Counted from the first letter of the stretch, positions 17,716 to 28,107 are shown. The stretch is 64,000 bases of DNA from Cupriavidus sp. WKF15 (GCF_029278605.1 NZ_CP119572.1:2294001-2358000); one strand, 5' to 3'. Notes: a model not told the origin generated them from the sequence alone. Made by a program: numbers and translations.

Positions 17716-20700
17716 ATGTCCAGCCGCGCCCCTACCCCTGCCGACGGCTCCCCCCCCAACGCGGGCGCGGGCAGCCAGGAGGCCGTCGCCAGCCTGGCTT
17801 CTCCCCTTGCTTCCCCGTCGATCGCTGCGCCGGTTTCGCCCGCTGCGCGCCTTCGCGCGTTTGCGCACGGGTGCGCCGGATTGCTGCGCGCGGCCGTGCG
17901 CCATCCAGTCTGGCGCGGCCTGGGCCGCACGCTGCTGCGGCTGGCGCTGGCGCTGCTGGCGCTGGCGCTGGTGGCGGGACTGCTGATCCGCTTCGTGCTC
18001 TGGCCGCAGGCATCGGCCGCGCGGCAGTGGCTGGAAGACCGCGGCTCGCTGGCGCTGTCGGCGAAGCTGACCATCGATTCGCTCGACACCTACTGGAATG
18101 GCTGGCATCCGGCCTTTCGCGCACACGGCGTGAAAGTGGTCGACGCCCAGCAGCGCACGCTGATCTCGGCCGGCTCGCTTGACGGCCAGCTCGCCTGGCG
18201 CTCGCTGTTCAGCATGAACCTGCAGTTCGGGACGCTCAGCGCGGCCCAGGCCGATGTGCTGGTACGCCGCACGCCGGAGGGCAAGCTGCTGGTCGCCGGC
18301 ATGGCGGTCGACACCGCCGGCGGCAACAGCGACGACAATCGCTTCCTGGACTGGCTGATGACCCAGGGCCAGATGGACCTGACCGACGGCAAGCTGCGCT
18401 GGCTGGACGAAAAAGGCCACCTGCCGCAACTGGACGTGGCCCAGATCCATTTCAGCGCGCGGCGTATGGGCCAGCATCACGAGATCAGCCTCGAAGCGCA
18501 GTCCGAGGCGCTGGCGCCGCGGCCGCTGGTGATGCGCGCGAACCTGCGCCACGACTACCTGCGCAGCGCCGGCAACTGGCGCCATTGGTCCGGGCAGGCA
18601 AGCTGGGATGTGACGCAACTGCAGTTGCCGGTCGTGCAGCGCTACCTGACCGTGTTCGAGCGCGTGACCGGTGGCAGCTTCAGCACCGACGGCTCAGTCG
18701 AGTTCAGCGGGGGCCGCATCGTGCGCAGCCAGGCGCGGCTGCGCGGCAGCGGCATCGACCTGCAGCTCGCGGGCGCCAGCGAAGCGCTGCAGCTCGCCAA
18801 CGCCCAGGCCTTCCTGCTGCATCGCAGCGACCGCGATGGCAACAACCTGCTGACCATCGACACCCTGCTTTGGCAACCGCAGCCGGCGGCCGGTCCGCCG
18901 TCCGCCAACGACACCGCCTGGCGCGAAGGCATGCGCAAGGTCACGCTGGGCTGGAGCATGGACAACAAGGGCGAGCTGCGCAAGTTCTCGCTGAAAGCCC
19001 CGACGTTCGACCTGAACACGGTGCGCGCGCTGGCCACGTCGATGCCGGTCGATACCGCGGTGCTGCGCCAGCTGCGCGCGCTGCAGCCGGCCGGCCATAT
19101 CGACAACCTGAACGTGAGCTGGAACCGCGATCGCCAGGGCATGCTCGAACGGCGTCCAGGCAAGGCGCACTATGCCGTGCAGGGCACGCTGCGCAACGTC
19201 TCGGTCAACGGCCAGCCCGCGGTGCCCGCGCTCGGGGCCAATGGCAAGCCGAACCTGGGCGTGCCGGGCTTTGCCAACCTGTCGGGCACGTTCAGTTTCG
19301 ACGACCGGCAGGGCGCGGTGCACTTCGAGGGCGCCAATTCCGCGCTGGTGTTGCCCGGCATGTTCGACGAGCCTCGCCTGCCCTTTGACCAGATTGGCGG
19401 CGACTTGCGCTGGACCCGCCAGGACGGCCATATGACGGTGACGGTGGACAACATCCGCTTCGCCAATGCGGACACGGCCGGCAACGTGAGCGGCAGCTGG
19501 CGCACGGGCGGCGACAGCACAGCGGGCATTGCCGACCTGAGCGGCGAGCTGAGCCGGGCGCAGGTGGCGCGGGTGCCACGCTATCTGCCGCTAGGCATCC
19601 CCGCCGGCACGCGCCACTACCTGGCCGGCGCGCTGGCCGGTGGCGAAGCCGCCGGCGTGCGTTTCGTGCTCAAGGGCGACCTGACGCATTTCCCCTTCCA
19701 CGCCCCCTTCGAGAAGGCCGGCGACTTCCGCGTGGAAGTCCCGATCCGCCAGGTCAGGTACCAGATCGCGGCACACGAGACCGGCGCGGGCGGCGCCCCG
19801 CTGTGGCCCGCCTTTGCCGACATCGACGGCCAGGTGCTGTTCGAACGCGGCGGCATGTCGTTCCTGGCCCGCCGCGCTACCGTCCACGGCATCGCCGGCG
19901 TGACGCTGCAGGACGTGAGCGGCCGCATCGACGATCTCAGCGACCATGGGCGCCTGGAGATCGACGGCGGCGCCAGCGGCGCCGTGCAAGGCTTCCTGCA
20001 GTACATGGCGGCGTCGCCGGTTCGCGAATGGACCGGGCACGTGGTGGACAACGCGCGCGCGCAAGGCAACGGCGAACTCCGGCTCAAGCTCGACATGCCG
20101 CTGACCAATGCCAATGCCACGCGTGTCGACGGCACCTTCCGCTTCCCCGGCAACGATGTCGTGCTCAATGCCCAGGTCCCGCAGCTGGGAGGCGCCAGCG
20201 GCATCATCGCCTTCAATGAGCACGGCTTCCAGCTCGCCAATATGCGCGCGCGTTTTCTCGGCGGCGAAGTCCGCATCGGCGGCGGCTCGCAGCCCGATGG
20301 CAGCGTGCGCGTGAGCGCGAACGGCAATGCCACGGCGGCAGGCCTGCGCGAAGCGGCGGCAGGCTCCGCGGCGGCGGCGCTGGCGGCCAGGCTGGAAGGC
20401 GGCACCGGCTATGGCGCGGTGTTCAGCGCGCGCGAGCGCCAGACGCAGGTGCAGGTCAGCTCCGATCTCAACGGCATGGCCATCGGCCTGCCCCCGCCGC
20501 TGGCCAAGCCGGCCGCGCAGGACATGCCCCTGCGTTTCGAACTGCGCCCCGCGCAGGGACGCACCGGCCTGGACGAAATGCTGGTCCAGCTTGGCGGCGC
20601 GCTCAATGCCCGCTACCTGCTGCGCCACGACCGCAACGGCGGCGACACCGAGGTGGTGGCCGGCGCCATCGGCCTGCAGCAGGCCGCGCCGCTGCCCGCG

Positions 20701-21975
20701 AGCGGCGTCACCGCGGCGGCCACGCTCGACCAGTTCGATGTCGATGACTGGCGCTCCGCCCTCGCCAGCCTGGGAAGCCTGCAGGGCGACGGCAGCCGCC
20801 GCGCCAGCCCTCCGGCTTTCCTGCCCGAGCGCATCCACGCGCGCATGCGCACGCTCAAGGCCGCGGGCCGCACACTCGACGACGTTACGGTTGACGCCGC
20901 GCGCGAGGCCGGCGGCTGGGACGTCAACCTGGACTCGCGCCAGATCGCCGGCAATATGCAGTGGCGGGCCGAAGGCCCATCAGGCTCGGGCGCCATGCGC
21001 CTGCGCCTGAGCCGGCTGAACGTGCCCGACGCGAGCGATGAACACAATGTCGTCGACGCCATCGCCGATAGCATCGACACGCTGCCGTCCATCGACCTGG
21101 TAGCCGAGCAGTTCACGCTGCGCGGACACGATTTCGGCAAGCTGGAGGTCGTGGCACGCAGCAGCAAGAGCGGCAACGAGCCGGTCTGGACCCTCGAGCG
21201 GCTGCTGATCGAGCAGCCTGGCGCCACGCTGACCGGCAGCGGCACCTGGCGCGTGCCGCGCCGGCTGCGCGACGGCGACGCGGCCAACGCCCCGCGCCGC
21301 ACGGCGCTGACGTTCGCCATCGAGATCCGCGATGCGGGCGCCACGCTGGAGCGCCTGGGTCTGCCGCATACGCTGCGCGACGGCAAGGGCAAGCTCGAAG
21401 GCCGCGTGGCATGGCGCGGCTCGCCGATGTCGATCGATTACCCGACCCTGGGCGGGCGGCTTTCGCTCGAACTGGAGAATGGCCAGATCCTGAGCGTCGA
21501 GCCCGGCGCCGCGCGCCTGCTCGGCGTGCTGAGCCTGCAGGGCCTGCTGCGCTTTGCCTCGCTCGATTTCCGTACGCTGTCCGGGCGCGGCCTGCTGTTC
21601 GACCGCATTTCCGGCTCCGGCACGATCGAGAACGGCGTCGGATCGATCCAGGACTTCGAACTGAAGAGCCCTCAGATCATCGCGAGCATGTCGGGTTCGG
21701 CCAACCTGCTGCGCGAGACCCAGGACCTGGATGTCCAGGTGATACCGCGCATCAGCGCCACCACCACGTCGGTGGCAGCCGCCTTCATCAACCCGGTGCT
21801 GGGCATCGGCACGCTCGCGGCGCAGTTGCTGTTCGCCGACGAGTTCTCCAGGGTGTTCACGCAGCACTACCGCATCACCGGCAGCTGGGCCAACCCGCAG
21901 ATCGGCAAAGTGGGGGACAATAAGGCGCAACACCCGACGTACCAGAACCGCACCGAACCGGCCCTGTCGCCCTGA
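17716..21975 (+). CDS. yhdP: YhdP family AsmA-like protein
   Basis: YhdP-type proteins span the periplasm and move phospholipids to the outer membrane. The product is 1,419 residues with one N-terminal transmembrane helix (ALALLALALVAGLLIRFVLW, about residues 76-95), a very long repetitive beta-rich region (DUF3971) and a C-terminal AsmA-like domain ending with AAFINPVLGIGTLAAQLLFA and FTQHYRITGSWANPQI. Length fits the family (about 1,270 in E. coli, longer in Betaproteobacteria). It heads a conserved group with the nitrilase-like amidase and tldD, as in E. coli where yhdP neighbours tldD. Confidence 0.93.
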   Translation: MSSRAPTPADGSPPNAGAGSQEAVASLASPLASPSIAAPVSPAARLRAFAHGCAGLLRAAVRHPVWRGLGRTLLRLALALLALALVAGLLIRFVLWPQASAARQWLEDRGSLALSAKLTIDSLDTYWNGWHPAFRAHGVKVVDAQQRTLISAGSLDGQLAWRSLFSMNLQFGTLSAAQADVLVRRTPEGKLLVAGMAVDTAGGNSDDNRFLDWLMTQGQMDLTDGKLRWLDEKGHLPQLDVAQIHFSARRMGQHHEISLEAQSEALAPRPLVMRANLRHDYLRSAGNWRHWSGQASWDVTQLQLPVVQRYLTVFERVTGGSFSTDGSVEFSGGRIVRSQARLRGSGIDLQLAGASEALQLANAQAFLLHRSDRDGNNLLTIDTLLWQPQPAAGPPSANDTAWREGMRKVTLGWSMDNKGELRKFSLKAPTFDLNTVRALATSMPVDTAVLRQLRALQPAGHIDNLNVSWNRDRQGMLERRPGKAHYAVQGTLRNVSVNGQPAVPALGANGKPNLGVPGFANLSGTFSFDDRQGAVHFEGANSALVLPGMFDEPRLPFDQIGGDLRWTRQDGHMTVTVDNIRFANADTAGNVSGSWRTGGDSTAGIADLSGELSRAQVARVPRYLPLGIPAGTRHYLAGALAGGEAAGVRFVLKGDLTHFPFHAPFEKAGDFRVEVPIRQVRYQIAAHETGAGGAPLWPAFADIDGQVLFERGGMSFLARRATVHGIAGVTLQDVSGRIDDLSDHGRLEIDGGASGAVQGFLQYMAASPVREWTGHVVDNARAQGNGELRLKLDMPLTNANATRVDGTFRFPGNDVVLNAQVPQLGGASGIIAFNEHGFQLANMRARFLGGEVRIGGGSQPDGSVRVSANGNATAAGLREAAAGSAAAALAARLEGGTGYGAVFSARERQTQVQVSSDLNGMAIGLPPPLAKPAAQDMPLRFELRPAQGRTGLDEMLVQLGGALNARYLLRHDRNGGDTEVVAGAIGLQQAAPLPASGVTAAATLDQFDVDDWRSALASLGSLQGDGSRRASPPAFLPERIHARMRTLKAAGRTLDDVTVDAAREAGGWDVNLDSRQIAGNMQWRAEGPSGSGAMRLRLSRLNVPDASDEHNVVDAIADSIDTLPSIDLVAEQFTLRGHDFGKLEVVARSSKSGNEPVWTLERLLIEQPGATLTGSGTWRVPRRLRDGDAANAPRRTALTFAIEIRDAGATLERLGLPHTLRDGKGKLEGRVAWRGSPMSIDYPTLGGRLSLELENGQILSVEPGAARLLGVLSLQGLLRFASLDFRTLSGRGLLFDRISGSGTIENGVGSIQDFELKSPQIIASMSGSANLLRETQDLDVQVIPRISATTTSVAAAFINPVLGIGTLAAQLLFADEFSRVFTQHYRITGSWANPQIGKVGDNKAQHPTYQNRTEPALSP

Positions 21976-22013
21976 CCGCCAGCGTCGCGGCGCGCTGCCC
22001 GAGGAAACGATCC

Positions 22014-22835
22014 ATGCAAGCCCCCGCCCCGTTTCGTGTTGCCGCCATCCAGACCGTGACCGGCACGTCGCTAGACGCCAACCTGGCCCGTGCCGACGCG
22101 CTGATCGCCGAAGCCGCGCGCGGCGGCGCCGAGCTGGTGCTGCTGCCCGAGTACTTCTGCATGATGGGCCAGCGCGAAGCCGACAAGATCGCCATCCGCG
22201 AACAGGACGGCGACGGCCCGGTGCAGCGATTCCTGGCCGACGCCGCGCGGCGCCACCGCATCTGGCTGGTGGGCGGCACCTTGCCGATGTGGTGCGGCGA
22301 CGATGCGCGCGTCTACAACACCTCGCTCGCGTTCGATCCGCGCGGCGAACGCGTGGCCCGCTACGACAAGATCCACCTGTTCGGCTTTACGCGCGGCACG
22401 GAGAGCTATGACGAATCGCGCACCATCCTGGCAGGCAGCGCGCCGGTCAGCTTCGAGGCGCCTTGCGGACGCGTCGCGATGTCGGTGTGCTACGACCTGC
22501 GCTTTCCGGAGCTCTACCGCGGACTTGCCGGCGATGACGGCGCCAGCTTGATTCTGATGCCGGCCGCCTTCACCTACACCACTGGGCAGGCCCATTGGGA
22601 AATCCTGCTGCGCGCACGGGCCATCGAAAACCAGTGCTATGTGCTTGCCGCCGCACAAGGTGGCAAGCATGAGAACGGCCGCCGCACCTGGGGCCATTCG
22701 ATGCTGGTCGATCCGTGGGGCGAAGTGCAGGCTGTGCTGCCCGAGGGCGAAGGCGTGGTCAGCGGCGTGATCGACCCCGCGCGGCTGGCCGAAGTCCGGC
22801 AGAACCTGCCCGCGCTGAAGCACCGGGTGCTGTAG
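22014..22835 (+). CDS. Carbon-nitrogen hydrolase, Nit1/Nit2-type (deaminated glutathione amidase-like)
   Basis: The 273-residue nitrilase-superfamily enzyme shows the Glu-Lys-Cys triad: [20 protein letters not shown] and [15 protein letters not shown]. The [13 protein letters not shown] segment resembles Nit1/YbeM-type amidases that hydrolyse deaminated glutathione, a metabolite-repair role. It sits 38 bases after yhdP and 85 bases before tldD, in the same direction. Confidence 0.88.
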   Translation: MQAPAPFRVAAIQTVTGTSLDANLARADALIAEAARGGAELVLLPEYFCMMGQREADKIAIREQDGDGPVQRFLADAARRHRIWLVGGTLPMWCGDDARVYNTSLAFDPRGERVARYDKIHLFGFTRGTESYDESRTILAGSAPVSFEAPCGRVAMSVCYDLRFPELYRGLAGDDGASLILMPAAFTYTTGQAHWEILLRARAIENQCYVLAAAQGGKHENGRRTWGHSMLVDPWGEVQAVLPEGEGVVSGVIDPARLAEVRQNLPALKHRVL

Positions 22836-22920
22836 CATTGGGGAAAGCTTCCGCCACCAAACCAGATTCACGGCGCCGGCCACCTTGCCGGCGCCCCAGC
22901 AAGAAAGAAAGGGACTGTTC

Positions 22921-24381
22921 ATGAACGCCGGCGATCTCGGAATCCGCAACCTTGCCACCGCGCAGCAACTGCTGCTGGCGCCGTATGGCCTGGACGAAGC
23001 CAAGCTGCAGCGCGTGCTGGCCGACATCTTCACGCACAAGGTCGACTATGCCGACCTGTATTTCCAGTACACGCGCAACGAGGCCTGGAGCCTCGAGGAA
23101 GGCATCGTCAAGTCGGGCAGCTTCAGTATCGACCAGGGCGTCGGCGTGCGCGCCGTCTCCGGCGACAAGACCGCCTTCGCCTACTCGGACGACATCAGCC
23201 TGCCGGCGCTGTCGCAGGCCGCGGCGGCCACGCGCACCATCGGCCGTGCCGGCGGCGGCCGCATCAAGGTGGCCAGCGAGCTGGCCTCGCAGACGGGCCG
23301 CAACCTGTACACGCCGAACGACCCGCTCGACTCGATGGCCGCCGCCGAGAAGGTGGCGCTGCTCGAACGTATCGAGCGTATGGCGCGCGCCAAGGACCCG
23401 CGCGTGGTGCAGGTCATGGCCGGATTGGCCGGCGAATATGACGTGGTGCTGGTGGCGCGCAGCGACGGCGTGATCGCCGCGGACGTGCGTCCGCTGGTGC
23501 GCGTGTCGGTCACGGTGATCGCCGAACAAGGCGGCCGGCGCGAGATGGGTTCGTCCGGCGGCGGCGGCCGCTACGCCTACGGCTACTTCACCGATGCACT
23601 GCTCCAGCAGTACGTGGACGAGGCCGTGTCCTCCGCGCTGGTCAACCTGGACGCGCGCCCCGCGCCTGCCGGCGCGATGACCGTGGTGCTCGGCCCGGGC
23701 TGGCCCGGCGTGCTGCTGCACGAGGCGGTCGGCCACGGCCTGGAAGGCGATTTCAACCGCAAGGGCTCGTCGGCATTTGCCGGCCGCATGGGCGAGCGCG
23801 TGGCCGCCAAGGGCGTGACCGTGGTCGATGACGGCACGCTGGCCAACCGCCGCGGCTCGCTCAACCTGGACGACGAAGGCAACCCGACCCAGTGCACCAC
23901 GCTGATCGAGGACGGCATCCTGCGCGGCTACATCCAGGACACGCTCAACGCACGCCTGATGAAGATGCCCGTCACCGGCAACGCGCGCCGCGAAAGCTAC
24001 GCCGCGCTGCCGATGCCGCGCATGACCAACACCTACATGCTCAACGGCGATCGCGATCCGCAGGAAATCATCGCCAGTGTGAAGAAGGGCCTGTATGCCG
24101 TGAACTTCGGCGGCGGCCAGGTCGATATCACCAACGGCAAGTTCGTGTTCTCGGCAAGCGAGGCCTACATGATCGAGGATGGCAAGATCACCTATCCGGT
24201 CAAGGGCGCCACACTGGTCGGCAACGGCCCGGAATCGCTCAAGGACGTCACCATGATCGGCAACGACATGCGGCTGGACTCGGGCGTGGGCGTGTGCGGC
24301 AAGGAAGGCCAGAGCGTGCCCGTGGGCGTCGGCCAGCCGACGCTGCGCATCGAGAACATGACGGTGGGCGGCACGGCCTGA
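22921..24381 (+). CDS. tldD: TldD metalloprotease subunit
   Basis: TldD pairs with TldE/PmbA to degrade unfolded peptides and mature some antibiotic peptides. The 486-residue product carries the zinc motif [11 protein letters not shown] (about residues 265-275) and the conserved GSSGGGGR and [10 protein letters not shown] blocks. The ATG at 22921 follows AAGGGAC; an upstream ATG at 22885 lacks support. TldE/PmbA is not in the window. Confidence 0.96.
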   Translation: MNAGDLGIRNLATAQQLLLAPYGLDEAKLQRVLADIFTHKVDYADLYFQYTRNEAWSLEEGIVKSGSFSIDQGVGVRAVSGDKTAFAYSDDISLPALSQAAAATRTIGRAGGGRIKVASELASQTGRNLYTPNDPLDSMAAAEKVALLERIERMARAKDPRVVQVMAGLAGEYDVVLVARSDGVIAADVRPLVRVSVTVIAEQGGRREMGSSGGGGRYAYGYFTDALLQQYVDEAVSSALVNLDARPAPAGAMTVVLGPGWPGVLLHEAVGHGLEGDFNRKGSSAFAGRMGERVAAKGVTVVDDGTLANRRGSLNLDDEGNPTQCTTLIEDGILRGYIQDTLNARLMKMPVTGNARRESYAALPMPRMTNTYMLNGDRDPQEIIASVKKGLYAVNFGGGQVDITNGKFVFSASEAYMIEDGKITYPVKGATLVGNGPESLKDVTMIGNDMRLDSGVGVCGKEGQSVPVGVGQPTLRIENMTVGGTA

Positions 24382-24426
24382 GCGCGTGACGGCTGCGCCA
24401 TGCGCATGGGAAGTCCGGCGCGGCAC

Positions 24427-24455
24427 TTGCCAACCCCTGCAAAAGGCGCTATAAA
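24427..24455 (+). promoter_or_regulatory. Sigma-70 promoter of the aroG leader
   Basis: TTGCCA (24427-24432) and TATAAA (24450-24455) are spaced by 17 bases, placing a transcription start near 24462. This starts a leader of about 320 bases before aroG. The 400-base gap between tldD and aroG is filled by this promoter, the leader peptide and the attenuator. Confidence 0.75.
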
Positions 24456-24607
24456 GATGCTTCGCGGTCGGAAAGGTGATCGTCGCAAACCGAATTTTTG
24501 ACGGTGCCCGCGCAATTTCCTGCCCTTCTGTCACGCAGCGCAGCATAAATGCCGCGCTTCGAAATGAAATCGAATACAAGCTGACCTCAGCCAAACCCTT
24601 CTTCGCC

Positions 24608-24679
24608 ATGTCCGCTAAGTTTTACTTTTACTTTTTTAGCGAACCCACACCGCTGGCGGATAGGGAGGGACGGCTGTAA
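24608..24679 (+). CDS. Phe/Tyr-rich attenuator leader peptide of aroG (23 aa)
   Basis: The frame reads MSAKFYFYFFSEPTPLAD and five more residues before a TAA stop. Residues 5-10 are six consecutive aromatic codons, with four TTT, although TTC is strongly preferred in this GC-rich genome. It ends 18 bases before a Rho-independent terminator that precedes a DAHP synthase gene, the first enzyme of Phe/Tyr/Trp synthesis. No clear Shine-Dalgarno sequence precedes the ATG; the frame is open back to a GTG at 24476, so translation could also begin upstream. Either way the ribosome would read the aromatic run. Confidence 0.8.
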   Translation: MSAKFYFYFFSEPTPLADREGRL

Positions 24680-24728
24680 GCGCCCCGAACCGAAAAGAAA
24701 AAGCCGCCAGCAAGACTGGCGGCTTTTT
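24611..24728 (+). promoter_or_regulatory. Ribosome-mediated transcription attenuator of aroG
   Basis: Four segments can form the classical alternatives. Segment 1 (24611-24617) pairs with 2 (24654-24660), segment 2 (24652-24659, GCTGGCGG) pairs with 3 (24704-24711, CCGCCAGC) as an antiterminator, and 3 (24698-24710) pairs with 4 (24716-24728) as the terminator. The aromatic codons (24620-24637) lie just after segment 1, so a ribosome stalled for charged Phe- or Tyr-tRNA would mask segment 1 and favour the antiterminator. A ribosome at the stop codon (24677) would mask segment 2. Confidence 0.8.
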
Positions 24729-24731
24729 TTA
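24698..24731 (+). terminator. Rho-independent terminator of the aroG leader
   Basis: A 13-bp stem (24698-24710 with 24716-24728) with a five-base loop is followed by a run of T ending at 24730. It lies 51 bases before the aroG start codon and is the terminator arm of the attenuator. Confidence 0.92.
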
Positions 24732-24781
24732 TACCTGCTTCACCAAGACAACATCCTCGACCTCACAAGACCGGACCCATC

Positions 24782-25861
24782 ATGCTGAAGAACACCGACG
24801 ACCTGCGCATCCGTGAACTCAAGGAACTGCTGCCGCCCGCGCACCTGATCCGCGAGTTCGCCTGCACCGAAAAGGCTTCGGACGTGATCTACGCCGCGCG
24901 CCAGTCCATGCACCGCATCCTGCACGGCATGGATGACCGCCTGATCGTCATCATCGGCCCCTGCTCGATCCACGACACGAAGGCCGCGCTCGAATACGCC
25001 AAGCTGCTCAAGGTGCAGCGCGACCGCTTCGCCAATGAGCTGGAGGTCGTGATGCGGGTCTATTTCGAGAAGCCGCGCACCACGGTCGGCTGGAAGGGCC
25101 TGATCAACGACCCGTACATGGACGGCAGCTTCAAGATCAACGACGGCCTGCGCACCGCGCGCGAGCTGCTGCTGAACATCAGCGAGATGGGCGTGCCGAC
25201 CGGCACCGAGTACCTGGACATGATCAGCCCGCAGTACATCGCCGACCTGGTCAGCTGGGGCGCGATCGGCGCGCGCACGACGGAATCGCAAGTGCACCGC
25301 GAACTCGCGTCGGGACTGTCGTGCCCGGTCGGCTTCAAGAACGGCACCGACGGCAACGTCAAGATCGCCGTTGACGCGATCAAGGCCGCGTCGCAGCCGC
25401 ACCATTTCCTGTCGGTGACCAAGGGCGGCCACTCGGCGATCGTGTCGACCTCGGGCAACGAGGACTGCCACATCATCCTGCGCGGCGGCAAGACGCCGAA
25501 CTACGATGCGGCCAGCGTGCAGGAAGCATGCGACGCCATCGCCAAGTCGGGCCTGGCCGCACGCCTGATGATCGATGCCTCGCACGCCAACAGCAGCAAG
25601 AAGCATGAGAATCAGATCCCGGTGTGCGAGGACATCGGCCGCCAGCTCGCCGCGGGCGACGATCGCATCGTGGGCGTGATGGTCGAGTCGCACCTGGTGG
25701 CGGGCCGCCAGGACCATGCCCAGGGCACGCCGGTGGAAAGCCTGACCTACGGCCAGTCCGTGACCGATGCCTGCATCGGCTGGGATGACTCGGTCAAGGT
25801 GCTCGAAACGCTGGCCGAGGCCGTCAAGGCCCGCCGCCTGGCAAGCGGCAGCGGCAACTGA
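24782..25861 (+). CDS. aroG: 3-deoxy-7-phosphoheptulonate (DAHP) synthase, class I
   Basis: The enzyme condenses phosphoenolpyruvate and erythrose 4-phosphate in the first step of the shikimate pathway. The 359-residue length and the motifs VIIGPCSIHD, RVYFEKPRTTVGWKGLINDP, GARTTESQVHRELASG, DASHANSSKKHENQ and VGVMVESHLVAGRQ are those of AroF/AroG/AroH-type class I alpha enzymes. Which aromatic amino acid inhibits it cannot be read safely, so the aroG symbol is by family. Expression is probably set by the upstream Phe/Tyr attenuator, and a strong terminator follows. Confidence 0.96.
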   Translation: MLKNTDDLRIRELKELLPPAHLIREFACTEKASDVIYAARQSMHRILHGMDDRLIVIIGPCSIHDTKAALEYAKLLKVQRDRFANELEVVMRVYFEKPRTTVGWKGLINDPYMDGSFKINDGLRTARELLLNISEMGVPTGTEYLDMISPQYIADLVSWGAIGARTTESQVHRELASGLSCPVGFKNGTDGNVKIAVDAIKAASQPHHFLSVTKGGHSAIVSTSGNEDCHIILRGGKTPNYDAASVQEACDAIAKSGLAARLMIDASHANSSKKHENQIPVCEDIGRQLAAGDDRIVGVMVESHLVAGRQDHAQGTPVESLTYGQSVTDACIGWDDSVKVLETLAEAVKARRLASGSGN

Positions 25862-25895
25862 GCACAGGACGCGGGGCCCCGCCCCGTGCGCCGGG

Positions 25896-25936
25896 CAATA
25901 AAAAACCGCTTCATATCGAAGCGGTTTTTTTATTGC
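25896..25936. terminator. Bidirectional terminator between aroG and the cytochrome c gene
   Basis: A long stem (left arm 25896-25912, right arm 25918-25936, one bulged base) has A6 on the left and T7 on the right, serving both convergent transcripts. Confidence 0.92.
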
Positions 25937-25955
25937 CGAGTCTCCGGCGTGCTGC

Positions 25956-26354
25956 TTATTTCTTCAGCACCAGGTCGCCCGGCAGCGACTCGATGTAGGC
26001 GGCGATGTCCTTCAGTTCCTTGCGCGTGAACGGGCGCGGCTTGCCGGCCTTGTCCGTGACGGCCGGGTTGGCGTTGACCTGGCCAGCCATGATCGCGTTG
26101 GAGCGGCCCACTTGCGGCACGCCTGAAACCTGGTACGACAGCAGCGCGTGGTAGAGGTAGTCGGCATGCTGGCCGGCCAGCTTGGGATAATCCGGCGAGA
26201 TCGGAGCGTTGAGTCCCTGGCCGTGGCAGGCCACGCAATTGCCCTTCTCCACCAGCGCCTTGCCGGCGGCGAGGTCGGCTGCCGAGGCAGTGGCTGCGGA
26301 GGCACCCAGCACGAGTGCGCCAATCGCGAACGAAAGCGTCTGAAGCGTCTTCAT
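25956..26354 (-). CDS. Periplasmic class I cytochrome c (c4/c553-like), second of a tandem pair
   Basis: The 132-residue precursor has a signal peptide (MKTLQTLSFAIGALVLGASA, cleavage near AASA) and one heme site, CVACH, with a distal Met ligand probably in the NAIMAGQVNANP segment. Such small cytochromes carry electrons between the bc1 complex and oxidases. The start codon lies 14 bases after the stop of the other cytochrome gene, so the two are one operon. The pair may function together like a split diheme cytochrome c4. Confidence 0.92.
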   Translation of the reverse strand: MKTLQTLSFAIGALVLGASAATASAADLAAGKALVEKGNCVACHGQGLNAPISPDYPKLAGQHADYLYHALLSYQVSGVPQVGRSNAIMAGQVNANPAVTDKAGKPRPFTRKELKDIAAYIESLPGDLVLKK

Positions 26355-26368
26355 GGTTGCGGTGTCTC

Positions 26369-26716
26369 TCACTTCAAGGTGTTGTTCTGCGAACCGGCCT
26401 TCTGCTGCGAGTAGTAGGCCGCCACGTCGGCGATGTCCTGGTCGGTCAGCGTGGCGGCAATGCCGCGCATGGTCGGGTGCTTGCGATCGCCCTTCTGGTA
26501 GCCCTTCAGTGCGTTCTCGATGTACTTGGCGCTCTGGCCGCCCAGCATCGGGACTTCGTAGACTTCGGGGAACGACGCACGGTAGCCCGGAATGCCGTGG
26601 CATCCGATGCACATTGCAACCTTGTCCTTGGCAGCGTCTCCATTGCCCTTGACGTCCTGTGCCAGCGCTGCCGTTGCAGCCGCGCCCAGCACCACCATCG
26701 TGAGGAGCTTTTTCAT
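26369..26716 (-). CDS. Periplasmic class I cytochrome c (c4/c553-like), first of a tandem pair
   Basis: The 115-residue precursor has a signal peptide (MKKLLTMVVLGAAATAALAQ) and one heme site CIGCH, with a likely Met ligand in KHPTMRGIAATLTDQD. It is shorter than its downstream partner, and the two are related. The ATG at 26716 gives a proper signal peptide; the longer open frame upstream does not. Electron-carrier function is known for the family, the specific partner is not. Confidence 0.92.
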   Translation of the reverse strand: MKKLLTMVVLGAAATAALAQDVKGNGDAAKDKVAMCIGCHGIPGYRASFPEVYEVPMLGGQSAKYIENALKGYQKGDRKHPTMRGIAATLTDQDIADVAAYYSQQKAGSQNNTLK

Positions 26717-27023
26717 TGTCTTAGCGGATTGGAAGTTAAACCGTGCGTGACCTGCCCTGCCGGGCGGAGACGGTCTCAGAATGCTTCTCTGCGGGAAGCC
26801 TGGCAGCCGGGATGTGGAACACCATTCTGGAACCACCTCTCGCAATCACCGCGACCCGGACGGACCGCAGGGACTTCTGAACGCGGACTGCCGGATACTG
26901 GAGAACTGGACGTGGGGGCGCGTCAAACCGCCGCATTGTACAGCAGGCGGCACCTGGCAGTCCAGCCGCGGCCCCGGGAGCAACCCTAATGTCAGCCGGC
27001 GCCAACACGAACCGCAAAGGTCT

Positions 27024-27062
27024 TTTATACTGACCGATCCAGGAATTCCGAACGATCGTTCG
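27024..27062 (-). promoter_or_regulatory. Putative cytochrome operon promoter with 14-bp palindromic operator
   Basis: On the minus strand TTCGGA (27047-27052) and TATAAA (27024-27029) are 17 bases apart. A perfect palindrome CGAACGATCGTTCG (27049-27062) overlaps the -35, the layout of a repressor operator, and its form resembles TetR-family sites. The rest of the 500-base gap (26717-27217) shows no convincing gene. Confidence 0.45.
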
Positions 27063-27217
27063 CGGATCTGCCACAACGGTGCCCTGGCGCCATGGCATCG
27101 CCAGGCGGATCCGGTTTCCATAATGAAAGCGCGCGTGACAGCGCGAAGAGACTGCGCTAAACACGCCGAACCGGCCTAATCCGGCCAGAATCCCGGCCGT
27201 CCACCTCAGGTTGCCAC

Positions 27218-28107
<890 letters not shown>

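Noticed and set aside
24476..24607. 67-codon protein starting at a GTG in the aroG leader
   Set aside because: The upstream part has no recognisable character and no properly spaced ribosome site. The aromatic run and attenuator structure explain the 3' part better as a 23-codon leader peptide, though an upstream start is not excluded.
26736..27164. 142-codon minus-strand frame in the gap upstream of the cytochrome genes
   Set aside because: It has no motif or ribosome site, is Arg-rich and overlaps the putative promoter and operator, so it is probably not translated.
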